DNA from: Haematococcus lacustris
Taxonomy: Eukaryota > Chlorophyta > Chlorophyceae > Chlamydomonadales > Haematococcaceae
DNA: 64,000 nucleotides
Direction: 5' to 3'
Assembly: GCA_030144725.1 (NCBI GenBank)
Contig: JASKMD010000031.1
Coordinates: forward strand, 893,727-957,726
Shown piece by piece: positions 1-12,000 of this stretch. Made by a program: the position numbers and the translations under genes. The first letter of the stretch is position 1, and every line of letters begins with the position of its first letter. Below the pieces are notes generated by a model that saw only the letters and a program-made list of their open reading frames with translations, searched no databases and was not told the origin of the DNA.

Positions 1-490
1 GTGCGTTATGTTGCCACAGCCACACCCTTTGGCCCGCATGATGCCTAGGGAGACCTGTTGACTGACTAGCTTCATCTGCTGCCAAAAAACACGAAGAGTT
101 CCAAGGGACATAAGTTACATACCGGGCCCGCACAGGACAGACTGGTGCATGCTACAGGCCAGCTCACTACAGACGTGTCACAGTTCCCGCTCATCGTGCT
201 CCAGAGCTGTGCCACACCCGGCTGCACCCGCTTGCAGATGCATGCATTCACTTCGGCATGAAGAATGACAAAAACTGCAACATCGCAGTGAAAACCGGTA
301 GGAACTGACTTGCATTCATCGCCGCTAGCAAGTATGCTGCGGCGTGAGTGGGGGCTTACCACGCCGGGGCACCATTGAAGGTCCCCGCCCACGCCTACAA
401 AAACGATAGGGCTGGTAGGACTTTCCTGAATGGTGCAGCAAGGCCTCGAGCCAGTCGCCCTCAGCCCTTCCTGTTCACAATAGCGCAACG
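1..490. other. Upstream region of gene A, no gene recognised
   Basis: This stretch precedes the ATG at 491. A long open frame on the minus strand covers much of it, but it has no recognisable domain and ends inside gene A exon 1, so it is treated as a shadow. The region is presumably the promoter and 5' leader of gene A, or the 3' end of a gene lying outside the window. No clear core-promoter motif is visible. Confidence 0.4.
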
Positions 491-3400
491 ATGAGCTCCG
501 AGGAGGACGCTTCTGGGAACAGGAGCTCGCCGGAACAGGTGCGCTGTCGAGACTGCAACCCTGCAAGCCAGCTGCTTGCCGCTTGCATCCCACCTCGTGG
601 GTTGCCTATCGCAGGCATTCAATGGCAGCAACGGCGAGTCACCCGGTGCGATGGTGCTCAACCAGTACTGCTAGCTTGCACAACCAAAAGGCCAGCATGA
701 GAGCTTTTCCCTGGTGCATGGTTCAGGGATGTTGCAGCGTGCCTCTCATTTCTTGAAGGAGGGTGTGCAGAAAGTGCGGAAGGCTAGTGATATTTTCTCT
801 CAGCAAGACATGGACAGCGTTCGAGGTGGGATCTTCAGACAGTTCACAGTGCACATGTCAGAAGAGTATATAAATGCGCATGGGCATTGCGCACTTATTT
901 GCAGGGTGCAGCAACTATCTCCAGCGGGAGGTGGCAGAAGCAAGAAGCACGATTAAAAAGCTGGAGCAGAAATGCGAGAAAGCTCAGAGTTATCGGGAAA
1001 AGTCGTCTAAGCTGCTTGAAGAAGCTCATCGGACTCTTGGCAGGCTTGAGCAGGTGAAGCAGGCAGAGTCATAGCGTCCATGCAACCATACCAATGTTTT
1101 GCTTGCCTGACAACAGCTCAAAGGGTTTGCCATGCCTGCCTGTGGCGGCACAATGCTGGTTAGTCATAGCCTTTTGCAGTCAGTTACTGTCCGCACAGTC
1201 AGGCACAGCCACAGTGCAGCTTCTTGTGCTGGACATGCAGCAAATGCAGCAGCGGTGGCGTGGCATCTTCGGGCATCTTTGAGCACGGAAGGTAGCTGCC
1301 ACAAGGAATCTGCAGCGGTGTAGTACTACTCTGCCCAGATGCATGGTTCCAAGAGCACGAGCAGGGTGTGGTGCCTTACTGCCACTTCCACACATGTCAC
1401 ACATCAGACATTAATGTGGCATAAGCTTTGTGCTTGGCAGGCTGTGTCTGGGAATCAGGGGGACGAGCTCATTGTGGTGGCATCGGAGCTGAAGGCTATT
1501 GTGGCGCGAGCTGTCACCTTGGTGCGACACGCAGGGAAAGAGGGTGTAGTGCAAGCCTGGCTTTGGGCAGTGGGCCACTGATGTGACAGCCCATGCACAG
1601 TGCAAGCAAAGGGTGCACTGCATGCTTGCTTACCAGCGGAGGCCTTTATGAGCCAGAGCATGGGACAGCTACCTACAGAGCACGCATGAGCTGAAGACCA
1701 GCATCACACTCAGCCAGCCTCCTGGTCAGCCCCAGTGCCCTGAGGAGTGTCAGCTGAATGATTACCGTAAGAAGCAGGTCACCAGGCAAGTCAGCTGGCA
1801 TGCTGCCAGCACTAGCTGCAGCCACTCAGCACCCCAACATTGACCATATATTGGGGGCACTGGCCGCATCATGCTGCCCCTTATGGGAGCAGGGCTGCTG
1901 GTCTGATTATCCAGTGAGCTCAGTGCTTGGCGACCAGCCACCTTGTACCAATGGCGACCAAGCACCTGCAACCGCCACACATTTCTGTTACCTTTACCGC
2001 CCTCCTTGCCTATATGCCCGCCTGCCTGGGTAGTTATCTACTGTTCCTGCTGCTTCGTGTCCATCGTGCACGTCAGGTGGAAGTGTACGGCAGTTTCAGC
2101 ACCATTACCAAGATGGCTACTCTAGTCCTGCGTAAATCCATCCACCAGAAGTTTGACAAGGTCATTGCAAACCTGGGGTCCCTTGCAAACCTGCATTGTG
2201 TGCTAAGAGTGGCCCTCTGTGTCATTATACCAATGGGTGCTGTTGTCATGGCACGGCCTGCTTGGTCGCCCACACCCAGCCTGCCCAGCATGTGCAGTCA
2301 TGTGTGCATCTCCCATGTGCGTTGTTGGCTGCCTTACCCCATCCTCTGCTCCCTTCGTTTACCTTTTCTCTGCCCCGCCCTCCTCCACCCTACCCAGCCC
2401 TACTCATGCCTGCCCTAGCCTCCTTTCCCGGGTCCTGCAGGTGATTGCCAGCCTGCAGGCGCTGCTGCCTTCCAGCCGCCTGTCCCAGCCCTGCAACTCC
2501 CTCGCCAGCAGCGCCTCGGGCCACAGCGGCCTGGACCCCCACAGCCGCACCACCAGCAGTCCCCAACCTCGGGGCTCCTCCTCTCCCACAACCTCTCTGC
2601 CCTGCCCACAATTCTCAGCCCCCATCCAGAGCACACCCCCAGCTGTGACTCCCCCCAGCCAGGGATGCAAACCTTTGAACAGGAACTCCCAGGGGTCTAG
2701 CCTAACTGCCCTGGCAGCCACTCGGCAAGAAGGGGTCAGCAGTGCTGGCACAGGGCGGGGTGGGGCGGAGGTGGCGCTGCATGGTCAGGCTGGTGGGGCG
2801 GGTGTGATGACGGTGGGCACGCAGCTGAAGGTGAAGGGGGACAAGGTGCAGGCGCTGGCATACGTGCCCCTACACCTCACCAATGACTACATCCACCTGT
2901 GGTGGGCCTCAGGTAGGTCACACCGTGCTGTGTGAGGGGTATGTATGCTTGCTATCAGCATCATAGCATCATCACCACCACCAGTCTCACTATCACTCTT
3001 GTCACCACAACCATAGTCAGCATAGCTAGCTATTGTTCTCATCACCACTGCCATCACCACCCTATTGCGCTGAGCCTAGCTACAGTTAAGTTAATGGCAG
3101 CCGGCAGGACTGAGCTGGCAGCAGCTGGGGGTGCACATCAGATTCTTTTCCGTTTCGCCCTGATGCATGATTTATAGCTCAAAGTGACATGGCATAGCTT
3201 CATACCCTTGATTCTATAGCTTGATATTACTTGGACACATCGCTCAGGTGAAATGATCAACGAAATATAGGCTGTCATGCGCAAAGTTGCAGGTCAAAGG
3301 TCATTTTTATTGCGCGATGTGAGATAGTGCAGCTCGACAAGCGCCAGTTTTGTTGGCAGAAAGCGACCTCTAAAGCACGGCATCTCATAGCGAACAATAT

Positions 3401-5980
3401 GTGTAGCGCAAAAGCAACACTGGTGCATATCTAGCCTAGTCCCCCAACCCCGGGCCGTGACAGGAGGTCTACAAATCCTTGTTCGCCTGCTACTCTACCG
3501 CTTCTGCTGCAGCAAAACAGGGTTCATGACTCAGCATTTGGACTGCTCGTCAGTCACCAGGCCCCCAGCCACCTGGCCAGCCCTTCAAACCCACACCCAG
3601 CTGTCTTTTCAGCTGCTGCCCACCATGCCCCACTTTTGACAAACTGAGCAAGCGCTGCGCTGAATCCCTGGTGCACATGGCTGTGTCTGCGGATCCCTAC
3701 TGCTGGTGTCTGGTGCTATTGCTGTGTGCAGGCTCCTCACTGCAGCTGTGGAACGAGGCAGGCGGCTCCATCACCGAGTTCACAGTGGACAAGGAGGCAC
3801 ACCCCGTGACTGCCCTGGCGGTGGACCATCAGGGGAACATCTGGACAGGGCACCAGAAGGCAAGCACTGGCAGCCACCTGCAAAGAGAGCACCACCACTG
3901 CCACCGGCACTTGCTGGAAAGAGACGCACGCAGGCAGCTACCCCTAGGGGGGGTACCTGCATTAGGGGTTTGTATCAGGGGGCCTTAGGGGGGTCAGGGC
4001 GGTCAGGGGGATCAGGGGGCCTGGGTGGGCACGGATGGTCCATGCATGCAAGGCCCATCACTGCAGGTTATGCATGCAAATGCAGGCAGTTATCTGAGGA
4101 GGGCTGAAGCGGGTGGCAGGGCACAGGCTTGGGCAGGCAGGCTACAGTACAAGTACAGTACAGTACAGGCTTGGGCAGGCAGGGCACAGCTTGGGACGCA
4201 GCAGGGTGACGTCACCACCGTGTTTGTGACCCTATGGTCAGTCTCCACCCCTTGGGTGCTGTGCCATGTGGCATGGGTCAGGGCGTAGGTTTGCCGGCAA
4301 GCTGCCTGTTGGCAGTACATGGGCTTGCTTGAGCCATTGTACTGAACTTGGTTCTGCTGCAGCTCTTGCACCCTTGCTCCTGACCTGCCTGCATGCATCC
4401 TTCCCCACCTACCTGCCTGCCCTCCTGCCTTCCTGTTCGTCATAAGGCACCTTGCTTCCCCCATGACCGGTTCATAGCCTGGCAGCCTGCTGCCTTTGGC
4501 ACACAGGGCCTGCTGCGGGTGCGGCAGCAAGGCTACTGGGAGTACCTAGCTGAGGACAAGGCGTTCACTTCGCCAGTGCGCTGCATTGCATTCGATGGCC
4601 TGGCCCAAGCGTGGGTGGGGGATGAGGCAGGCAGGATGAAGGTGTGTGTGCTAAGGTGTGGAGACACGGGCATGAGATACCAGCATGAGACTTCCAAACA
4701 CAGGACAGCAGTGCCAGTTGCTGCGTAGCTGTTCTGGAAGCGCCAGCTGTAGGGAGCAGCTGCTCGGTGTCAGAAGTGTTCAATGTGCTGCAACCAGCGT
4801 CAGGGGTCAGTGCTGGTCAGTGTTTTCACTGAAGCGCACACCTGCTGTGACACGACTGCATGTCATGGCAGCACCGCAACGCACCTCACTGCCAGGCTGT
4901 GCAAAGGGAAGGTAGTTGAGGAGCAGGCAGGCAGTTGAGCTGCAGCTAACTGCACACAACCTACTGTATTACTCCCAGTGTCTCATCCTGGTGACTGCAG
5001 CCGTATCTTATGCAAGTGCCAAGCTAGGGGTGCACCACACCATGACTGCTGCTCTCCCCCTTGCCCCACTGCTCTCCTCTCAACCCCTGCTGCCCCCCTC
5101 ACCTCTACCCCTTGCATGCAGGTGCTGCGCTACTCCCCGCCACAGGACAGCCAGCCTCCCCCTCTCAGCTCGTCTGGCCTGCCCCCCTCCAGCGATGCCT
5201 CAGGCTACAGCAGCAGCAGCACCGCTGCCATCAAGGGCAAACTCGAGGTGGTGGCATCCCTGTCCCAGACGCTGCTCAGCAAGCTCACCGAGAGCACTCG
5301 TTCACTGCTGTTCGGGCGGCTGGGTGCGTCAGGCAGCGGCACACCACGCTCGCCTAGGGACGCAGGCCTGGCGGTAGCAAGCGCGGGGGGAGGGGTGGGG
5401 AAGAGCAAGTCGCGGGCAGAGGCACAGACCGCACGGCTGGCCATGAGTGAGGGGCCCATCAGGTGAGCCAGCAGGGCCCTGGCAAGGATTGTTGCCCCAT
5501 CCCTGACTCAAACCCCGATCTTGACCCTGGCCCTGGCTCATAGTTTGGACTTTGGCTGGACCCTCACCCTCGCCTGGGCTCTGAGCAGCGCTAGTGCTGG
5601 TCAGCAGAGACGTACAGGCTTCGTCAGCAGAACTGGCCTGATAGTCTAACCTCTGCTTGCTATGCCTTAGCCCAGCGTGCATTGCAGATGATAGGGTCAA
5701 AACGTGCTAGATGCACCAACAGGGGCTGTGGCAGGGTAGTGGCTGGGGTGTGGGCTCAGGGCTGGCCCCCTGGCTGTGCTGGCTGCAGGTCAATCTTTGT
5801 GCGTGATGGCAGGGCATGGATTGGCGGTGGCTCAGTCTGCGGTCACCCCTGGCTGGCCATGTTTGATGCCACCACATACACAGACATTGACGTGTTTGAC
5901 TGCAAGCAGTTTGGACCAGTGCATGCGATGGCTGCCCTCAACTGGCCCCAGCAGGTGCGACCTGCCTGGCAGTCAGTCGG

Positions 5981-6056
<76 letters not shown>

Positions 6057-9000
6057 GCTGCCCCTGACCTGTATCTGGCTATGTCTGCCTCAGCCTGTCA
6101 GCTGTCCTTCCAGCCAAACCCACGCTCACATGTGCAAGGGCCCTCAGGCCCAACATAGCAAGATGGGCACACATTGTGCCCAGCTCACTAACACATGCCG
6201 AACGCATTGGGCCAGCTCCTTGTTTAGCAGCCCCTCACTTCATCACAAAGCGTTACCTTCACTCCCACCAAGACCTGTCAGACCTCAATCAACACGCACA
6301 CCGCCCATCTATCACTGGCCAGTGCTGCCATAGCCTACAGATTTTGTTACCAGTGATCTTTGTACTCAGTATTTAGCTTATGCAACACATGGCTTGCAGG
6401 CTCTCTCCTATGCTTGCACCGTGGATCTGGCATGACATGCCTGCTGCTGCCCAAACCCCAACCCTAACCTAAACCCTAACCCTGAAACCCTGTCCCTGAG
6501 GCCCTGACCCAAACCCTGGCCCTGACCCCACCCTGATCCCAAGGCCCTGACCCTAACCCTGGCCCTGGCGCTGACCCTGACCTAACCCTGACCCTGACCC
6601 CACCCCAGAGACTTTGGCACTGACCCTGACCCCGACCTGCCTGCAGGTGCCTCGTGCTGCTATCTCTGAGCGCAGCCTGGCCACCACCTCCCGCGGCCCC
6701 CTGACCAGCCAGCCTTCAGGCACCAGCTGGCGCCTGCTGACCGGGCATGAGAATGGCCAGCTGTTGCTCTGGCACCCAGGCAGCTCCCGACTGAGCCCTC
6801 TGCTGCGCATAGGGGAGGCCATGCCCCCTGTACGTGGAATCCAGGTGTTTGCAGACCACTCATTGGTGGTCACGGCGCATGCCAATGGCGAGCTGCATGT
6901 CTTCCTGCAGCCCAGTGCAGACGTGGGCATGCTGCCACCAGGCAGCGAGAGCGCGCAGGCTGCGTCGTTTGGCACGTTCCGGCCCAAGAAACTGACTGTC
7001 AAGGTGGGTTGTCTGGCTAGGGCTGTTCATCATGGCATGCTTTACACAGTAAAGCGCCTAAATCCGACCACCCAGTTTCTCGTGTTCTCTTGCTTCTTCA
7101 CCGAAACCCCCCATATTTCTTTGCGCATCGCGTCGTTAGGTGATTGCTAGGTTGGTTTTCAGGTTGCGTCATGTTCTCGCGTTGTGAGAGGTGAGACCTT
7201 AACACTGCCGGGTTCGCCGGTTTTACCCGCATCCGGAGCGTTTCAGGTAGCTTCTTCAACGCTTCTATATACATTGGTAGGTAACAAAGATGGTGCAGTC
7301 GGCGCGCTGGGTCGAATATGCGGCTGTCGGGCAGTAAAGCTTGCCATGGTGGGCCAAAAATGTCCATTGCAACGTGCCTTTGACACCTCAATGCCATTCT
7401 CATGCAAGCCAGCAAGTATTGATTGATGGCAGCTGCAAATGCCCCTATTGAGGCTGGCAAGGGACAGGTGCCTCTTGAACCATGCAAGCCTTTGGCTGTG
7501 ACCCACGGCAACTATCAAGCGTTGAGTAAAAAAGCAGGCTCCTCTGTGCTGTTGGCCATGACATCACTTCAACAGTGGGCAGGAGCTGAAAGAACAGGTT
7601 TTCATGAGGGGAGTTGAGAATGGCGGGGGGGATCACATATAGGGGGGGGGGCACGAAGTGCAGGTTCAACTTTCGACTCAAAACAAAGTATACACCCGCT
7701 ATCCCTTTACATTACGGGGAAAGTAGAAAATTTTTTCACGTGAAAACAGCTCCGAGACCTCTTTGACCTCGCGCTCTGAAGAGGTTGCGCTGCTCGCCAC
7801 ATCCGTCAGCAGGCTGTGTGCGTGGCTGTAGGATGCCGGAGACAGCGTGGCTTCCGCGGAGTTTTACTGTAACCGCTGCGTAACCGTTGTTTTTACTGAA
7901 AAAGGGCAGGGGCCGTTGACAAAGTTGGGCATCGCAGACGCTTTGCTGCTGCGCGCTTACCTTGTAGACGTACTAGCCCGGAACCAACCCGTAATGTAAA
8001 GGGATACTGTATAATGTCTCGGCCCGCGCTGTTCACGTTCAAATAACAACTCCGGCCTCGTCTCAAGCTGCGTAAACGACTCGGCTACGCCTCGTCGTTT
8101 ACTGCAACTTTTGACGAGGTCTCGGTCGTTGTTTTCCCGTAACAGTTTGGCCTCCGACATTATACTATACATTCCTATTGCATCTGGTTATGAACCCCAT
8201 GGTGGTCACATGCTGACAAAGGGGAAATAGTTGGGAGTATTGCAAGTGGCCGTATTTAGGTAGAGTTAGTTTGAAATCTCCCTAATGTCACAATTTTGTC
8301 TGTGATGTCGCAAGCTAGTAGAGCCCAGGCATGAGTCTGCTACTGTTGATATACTCAGTGATATGAACATACCTGATTTTGACGCAATGGTAGAGGTAAT
8401 GACGGTTTGGCAAAGAAATGGCTGGAGTTCGGCAAGTTACTGTGTACCCTGATGACACCTGCTGGCCCTGACCTGGCCCTGTGCCCACCATGCCTGCTCC
8501 ATGGGCCTGTGTCGCTGACTCTAGCTCCACTTGGCCCTGGAACCCATTGGCCCTGGGGCCTACAGGCGCTGACACCCACCCACCCTGCAACACCCATATG
8601 CGCTGCGCTTTTCACGCAGCTAGAGCACCAACCTAGGCCCCAGCACTGACTGACCGAAGTACAGCCCTGCGTTGTGTACGCTTGTGGGCATGCAGGCGCA
8701 CAGGAGCCAGCTGCTGAGCATGCAGGGCTGGGGCGGTACGTGTGTCACCTCCAGCGTCAATGGCTCCCTCCGACTGTGGCACGCTCAGGACATCGCCAAT
8801 GACGTGGAGCGCCACGGCCTGGTGCCCGAGCGCAGCGCCGCAGCCACAGCCGCTGCAGCACTGGGCAAACGCAGAGGCTCAAATTGTAGCTATGCTGCAG
8901 GAGGTGAGTGCCTGCTGTGGATGTGCTTGACCTCAATGCCCTGCCCCTGTCCTTGTCCCTGCCCTGTCCTTGTCTTACAGGGTGATCTGAGCCAGCTGCT

Positions 9001-12000
9001 CTCTCACCTGGCTTGTCACACATCACTCCCCATTCCATCGTCGCAGCATCCACCTCCACCTCTTACACACACCTCATCCCACTCCATCTCACCCCATGCA
9101 CCTCACAGTTGGTGTGCAGACCCGTCATGCCATCTTAGCCCCTTCTCACCCTACCCCCTCCCCACCCTGCCACAGATAACCTGGACCCATCCCTGGCTGC
9201 CCTTTTCTGGCCCTCGCCACCCAGTGGTGCTAGCCAAATCGCCCACTCACCCTCCAGCGGCCTGCTACCCTATCAAACAGCTGAGAGCAGCGTCACTCAT
9301 AGCAGCAACTCCGCCACTGCCATAGTGCCCTTCCCACTGCAGCCACACCATTACCACCATCACCACCACCCCAGCCTCCCCTCCAGCTGTGTACTGCCAG
9401 CTATGCACGCTGCAGCTGCTCCTACACCATATGCCACATCTTACTTGGATTTCCCAGTGCCAGCGCCTCCCACCTCCATCCTGGCAGGCCGTAGCCAGGA
9501 CCGTTTGGCCATCCCACCGCCCACACCCACCTCTCCCACCCCGTTGGAAGCCAACTTTGCCCAGGGAGGGCTGCTGGCCAAGCCAGCTGCTACACGACCC
9601 AAGGGGCACGTGCGTGGGGCCAGTGCGGGGGGGCTGGACCTGCACATGGCATCGGCCGCGGCGGTGGCGGCAGAGCGGCAGAGCTCCTGGGACCGTGTGG
9701 GCTCAAGGGTGGAGCCAGGCAATGGGCCACGGCCCTTAGCTCCATCAAACAACATCAGGCCCTCAGGCCCCTCTCTGGCTCCCAGCGAGGGTCGTGCAGA
9801 GAGCGGTGGGGCACCTGGCTCTGGCAGCAGCACCACCCAGGAACGCTCTCCCAGTGTCTTACGCGGGTCCGCATCTGGCACAGCCCAGAGCGCTGCAGGG
9901 TCGGGTGCCTTGGCTCAAGGGGCGTCCAGCTCAGGCTCGTCTGCCATTGCCTTCATGGGCGCATGCCAGTCAATCGATGCGAGCGAGCTGGCGATGCGGA
10001 AACTCATTGGCAGTGGGGCATATGGCCGGGTGAGTACCTTTGCTATGCACTGCCCAGGCTCATTGAATGGCTGTGGCATGTAATGTCAAGAGTTCCGTAC
10101 CTTGCCCTTGTTCTTACCCTGGCCGTCATGTGTCATCTGATATGCTAGTCCATCTCGCCTGTCCTTCCAACATTAGCCCAGTAACTGCCAATAAACTGCA
10201 ATAAACTGCCTGCCTTCCGGCATGCCCCATGTGCCTTGCTGGCTGGCGTCACTCACCTGCCTGCCCTCACACCCACCTTCCCACACCCTCCTGCTTGATT
10301 TCAGGTGTGGCTGGCAGAGTGGACAGGGTGTGCTGTGGCTGTGAAGGAGCTCACCAGCTTCACTGGTGTAGACGGTGATGTGCGCGCCTGGCAGGAGATG
10401 CAGAACGAGGTGCACATGCTGGGCACGTACAACCGTGAGTGCCAGGCAGACAATGCACCATCCTTGGTTGTAGCAGCATCCACACTTGGGCGTGGCAAGA
10501 ATGAGTGACACGCTGACCGCGTGTGGCCTTGAAACCGCTGCTTTGCGAGGTCCGCTAACAGCAGACAGCAGCTTCCTTGCAGGTGTGCAAAGCTCACTGG
10601 CCCTTTGCTGGCAGTGTGCAAGGCTGCATTTAGTGACACTGCAAGAGGTGCAGAAGCCGGAGGACAGACAGTGCTCACACGAGTTCATGGCTGAGCAGTA
10701 ATGAGGCCGAACATAACATCACCATAGAAAAGGCAATGTCCAATTACAAACATGGCTGAGCAAGTGGGGCTGTGTACCTGTCGGCTGCAGACCCCAACAT
10801 CGTACGCTTCATGGCCATCTGCCTGGACCCGCCTCTCATCATCATGCAGTTCTACCCTCACGGCTCCCTTTTCGACTTGCTGCAGGTCAGTGCAAACCCA
10901 TACGCACCAGGCTGCTGGGCAGGGCTGCTTGGCACATGTAGTGTTGACAGCAGGTTGGAACAAAGACAGTAGCCAGGAGCGGCTGCATGCATACAAGACC
11001 AAGCCACGCTAGTACGCTATCAGGACATAACTCAGTTTAATTGGAAGGTTGTTCGTAGAGGTTCCTGACGCTGTAGGAATGTTCTGTGTTCCATGCGGTG
11101 CTCATGCAAACATAGACATCCTAGCCCTTACTGATCAGCCTCCTCTAGCCCTGCCTTGCATCGCCTGCCTGCCCTCATCTGCCTGCCCTCCCCTGCCTGC
11201 CGCTGCAGCGTGCGCGCAGCAAGAACTCCCGCGCCATCAAGGAGCTGTCCTGGACCAACCGGCTGGACATGTTAAGGGACGTGGCAGCAGGGATGCACTA
11301 CCTGCACACACGCAAGCCACCAGTCATCCATGGAGACCTCAGGTCAGAAGGGGCAGCAGCCAGGCAGCTTCAGCATGGCGGTGTCAACAGAGCCAGGAGG
11401 TTGGCATTGCATGCCACAACCTGTAGGCCAAGTTGCATGGGACGAGGCCATGTTGGTTCCTGCCATTGCTTGCCGTTCTCATCACAGATCTCCCAACCTG
11501 CTGCTGGATCTGACCATTGACAAGGAACGGCCACGCTTCCACGTCAAGATCGCAGACTTTGGCTTAGCCAGGTCAGTGGGCTTGCCGACCAGCCTGCCTG
11601 CATGTGCCACAGGTGGATGCGTACCGTGCCAGACGCCCTTTTGTGATGAAAAACGTCCTCTTCCCCATACCATGCCTTAATCACTGTCCACAACTGGTCC
11701 ACTGTTACAAGCATGCTGTGCTGCTAGCAATGCCCTGATTGATGTGGGGCGACACGCCTGGATGTGTGACGTGGTGATGTGTCGTGGTTGTCAAGCTTTC
11801 TTACCCCTGCTCATTGCGTGTGTAGGATGTTGGGGGCCAACAGCAGCCTCATCATGGTCAGCAAGACCACCAATCCTCGCTGGACGGCTCCTGAGGTCAT
11901 CAGAGATAGCCAGATTGGCCCTGCAGGCGATGGTGGGTTTGTGCACATGTTGCGACTGCCACGCTACCAATCCCAGCCCACTGCTGCGAATTGAAAGACC

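Larger units (their letters stand above)
2441..8903 (+). other. Gene A WD40-like beta-propeller region
   Basis: Exons 2441-2912, 3732-3859, 4507-4641, 5122-5462, 5789-5954, 6647-7003 and 8696-8903 encode successive blade-like repeats. Examples are LWWASGSSLQLWNEAG, VTALAVDHQGNIWTGHQKG, VRCIAFDGLAQAWVGDEAG, WRLLTGHENGQLLLWHPG, LVVTAHANGELHVFLQ and CVTSSVNGSLRLWHA. The pattern of a hydrophobic strand, DG/NG turn, then W or L near the blade end is typical of WD40 and related propellers. Blades are separated by low-complexity Ser/Pro loops (5122-5462). The arrangement recalls plant 5-phosphatases with N-terminal propellers, but the C-terminus here is a kinase. Confidence 0.65.

Noticed and set aside
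72..593. 173-codon open frame on the minus strand at the left edge
   Set aside because: No domain, odd composition, and it overlaps the well-supported first exon of gene A; treated as a chance frame in GC-rich DNA.
7100..7260. tRNA-derived SINE in the gene A intron
   Set aside because: A B-box-like GGTTCGCCGG / GGTTTGAACCCC occurs here and at 32.5 kb, but both lie within the TIR-bounded pogo-like element and the spacing to an A box is poor.
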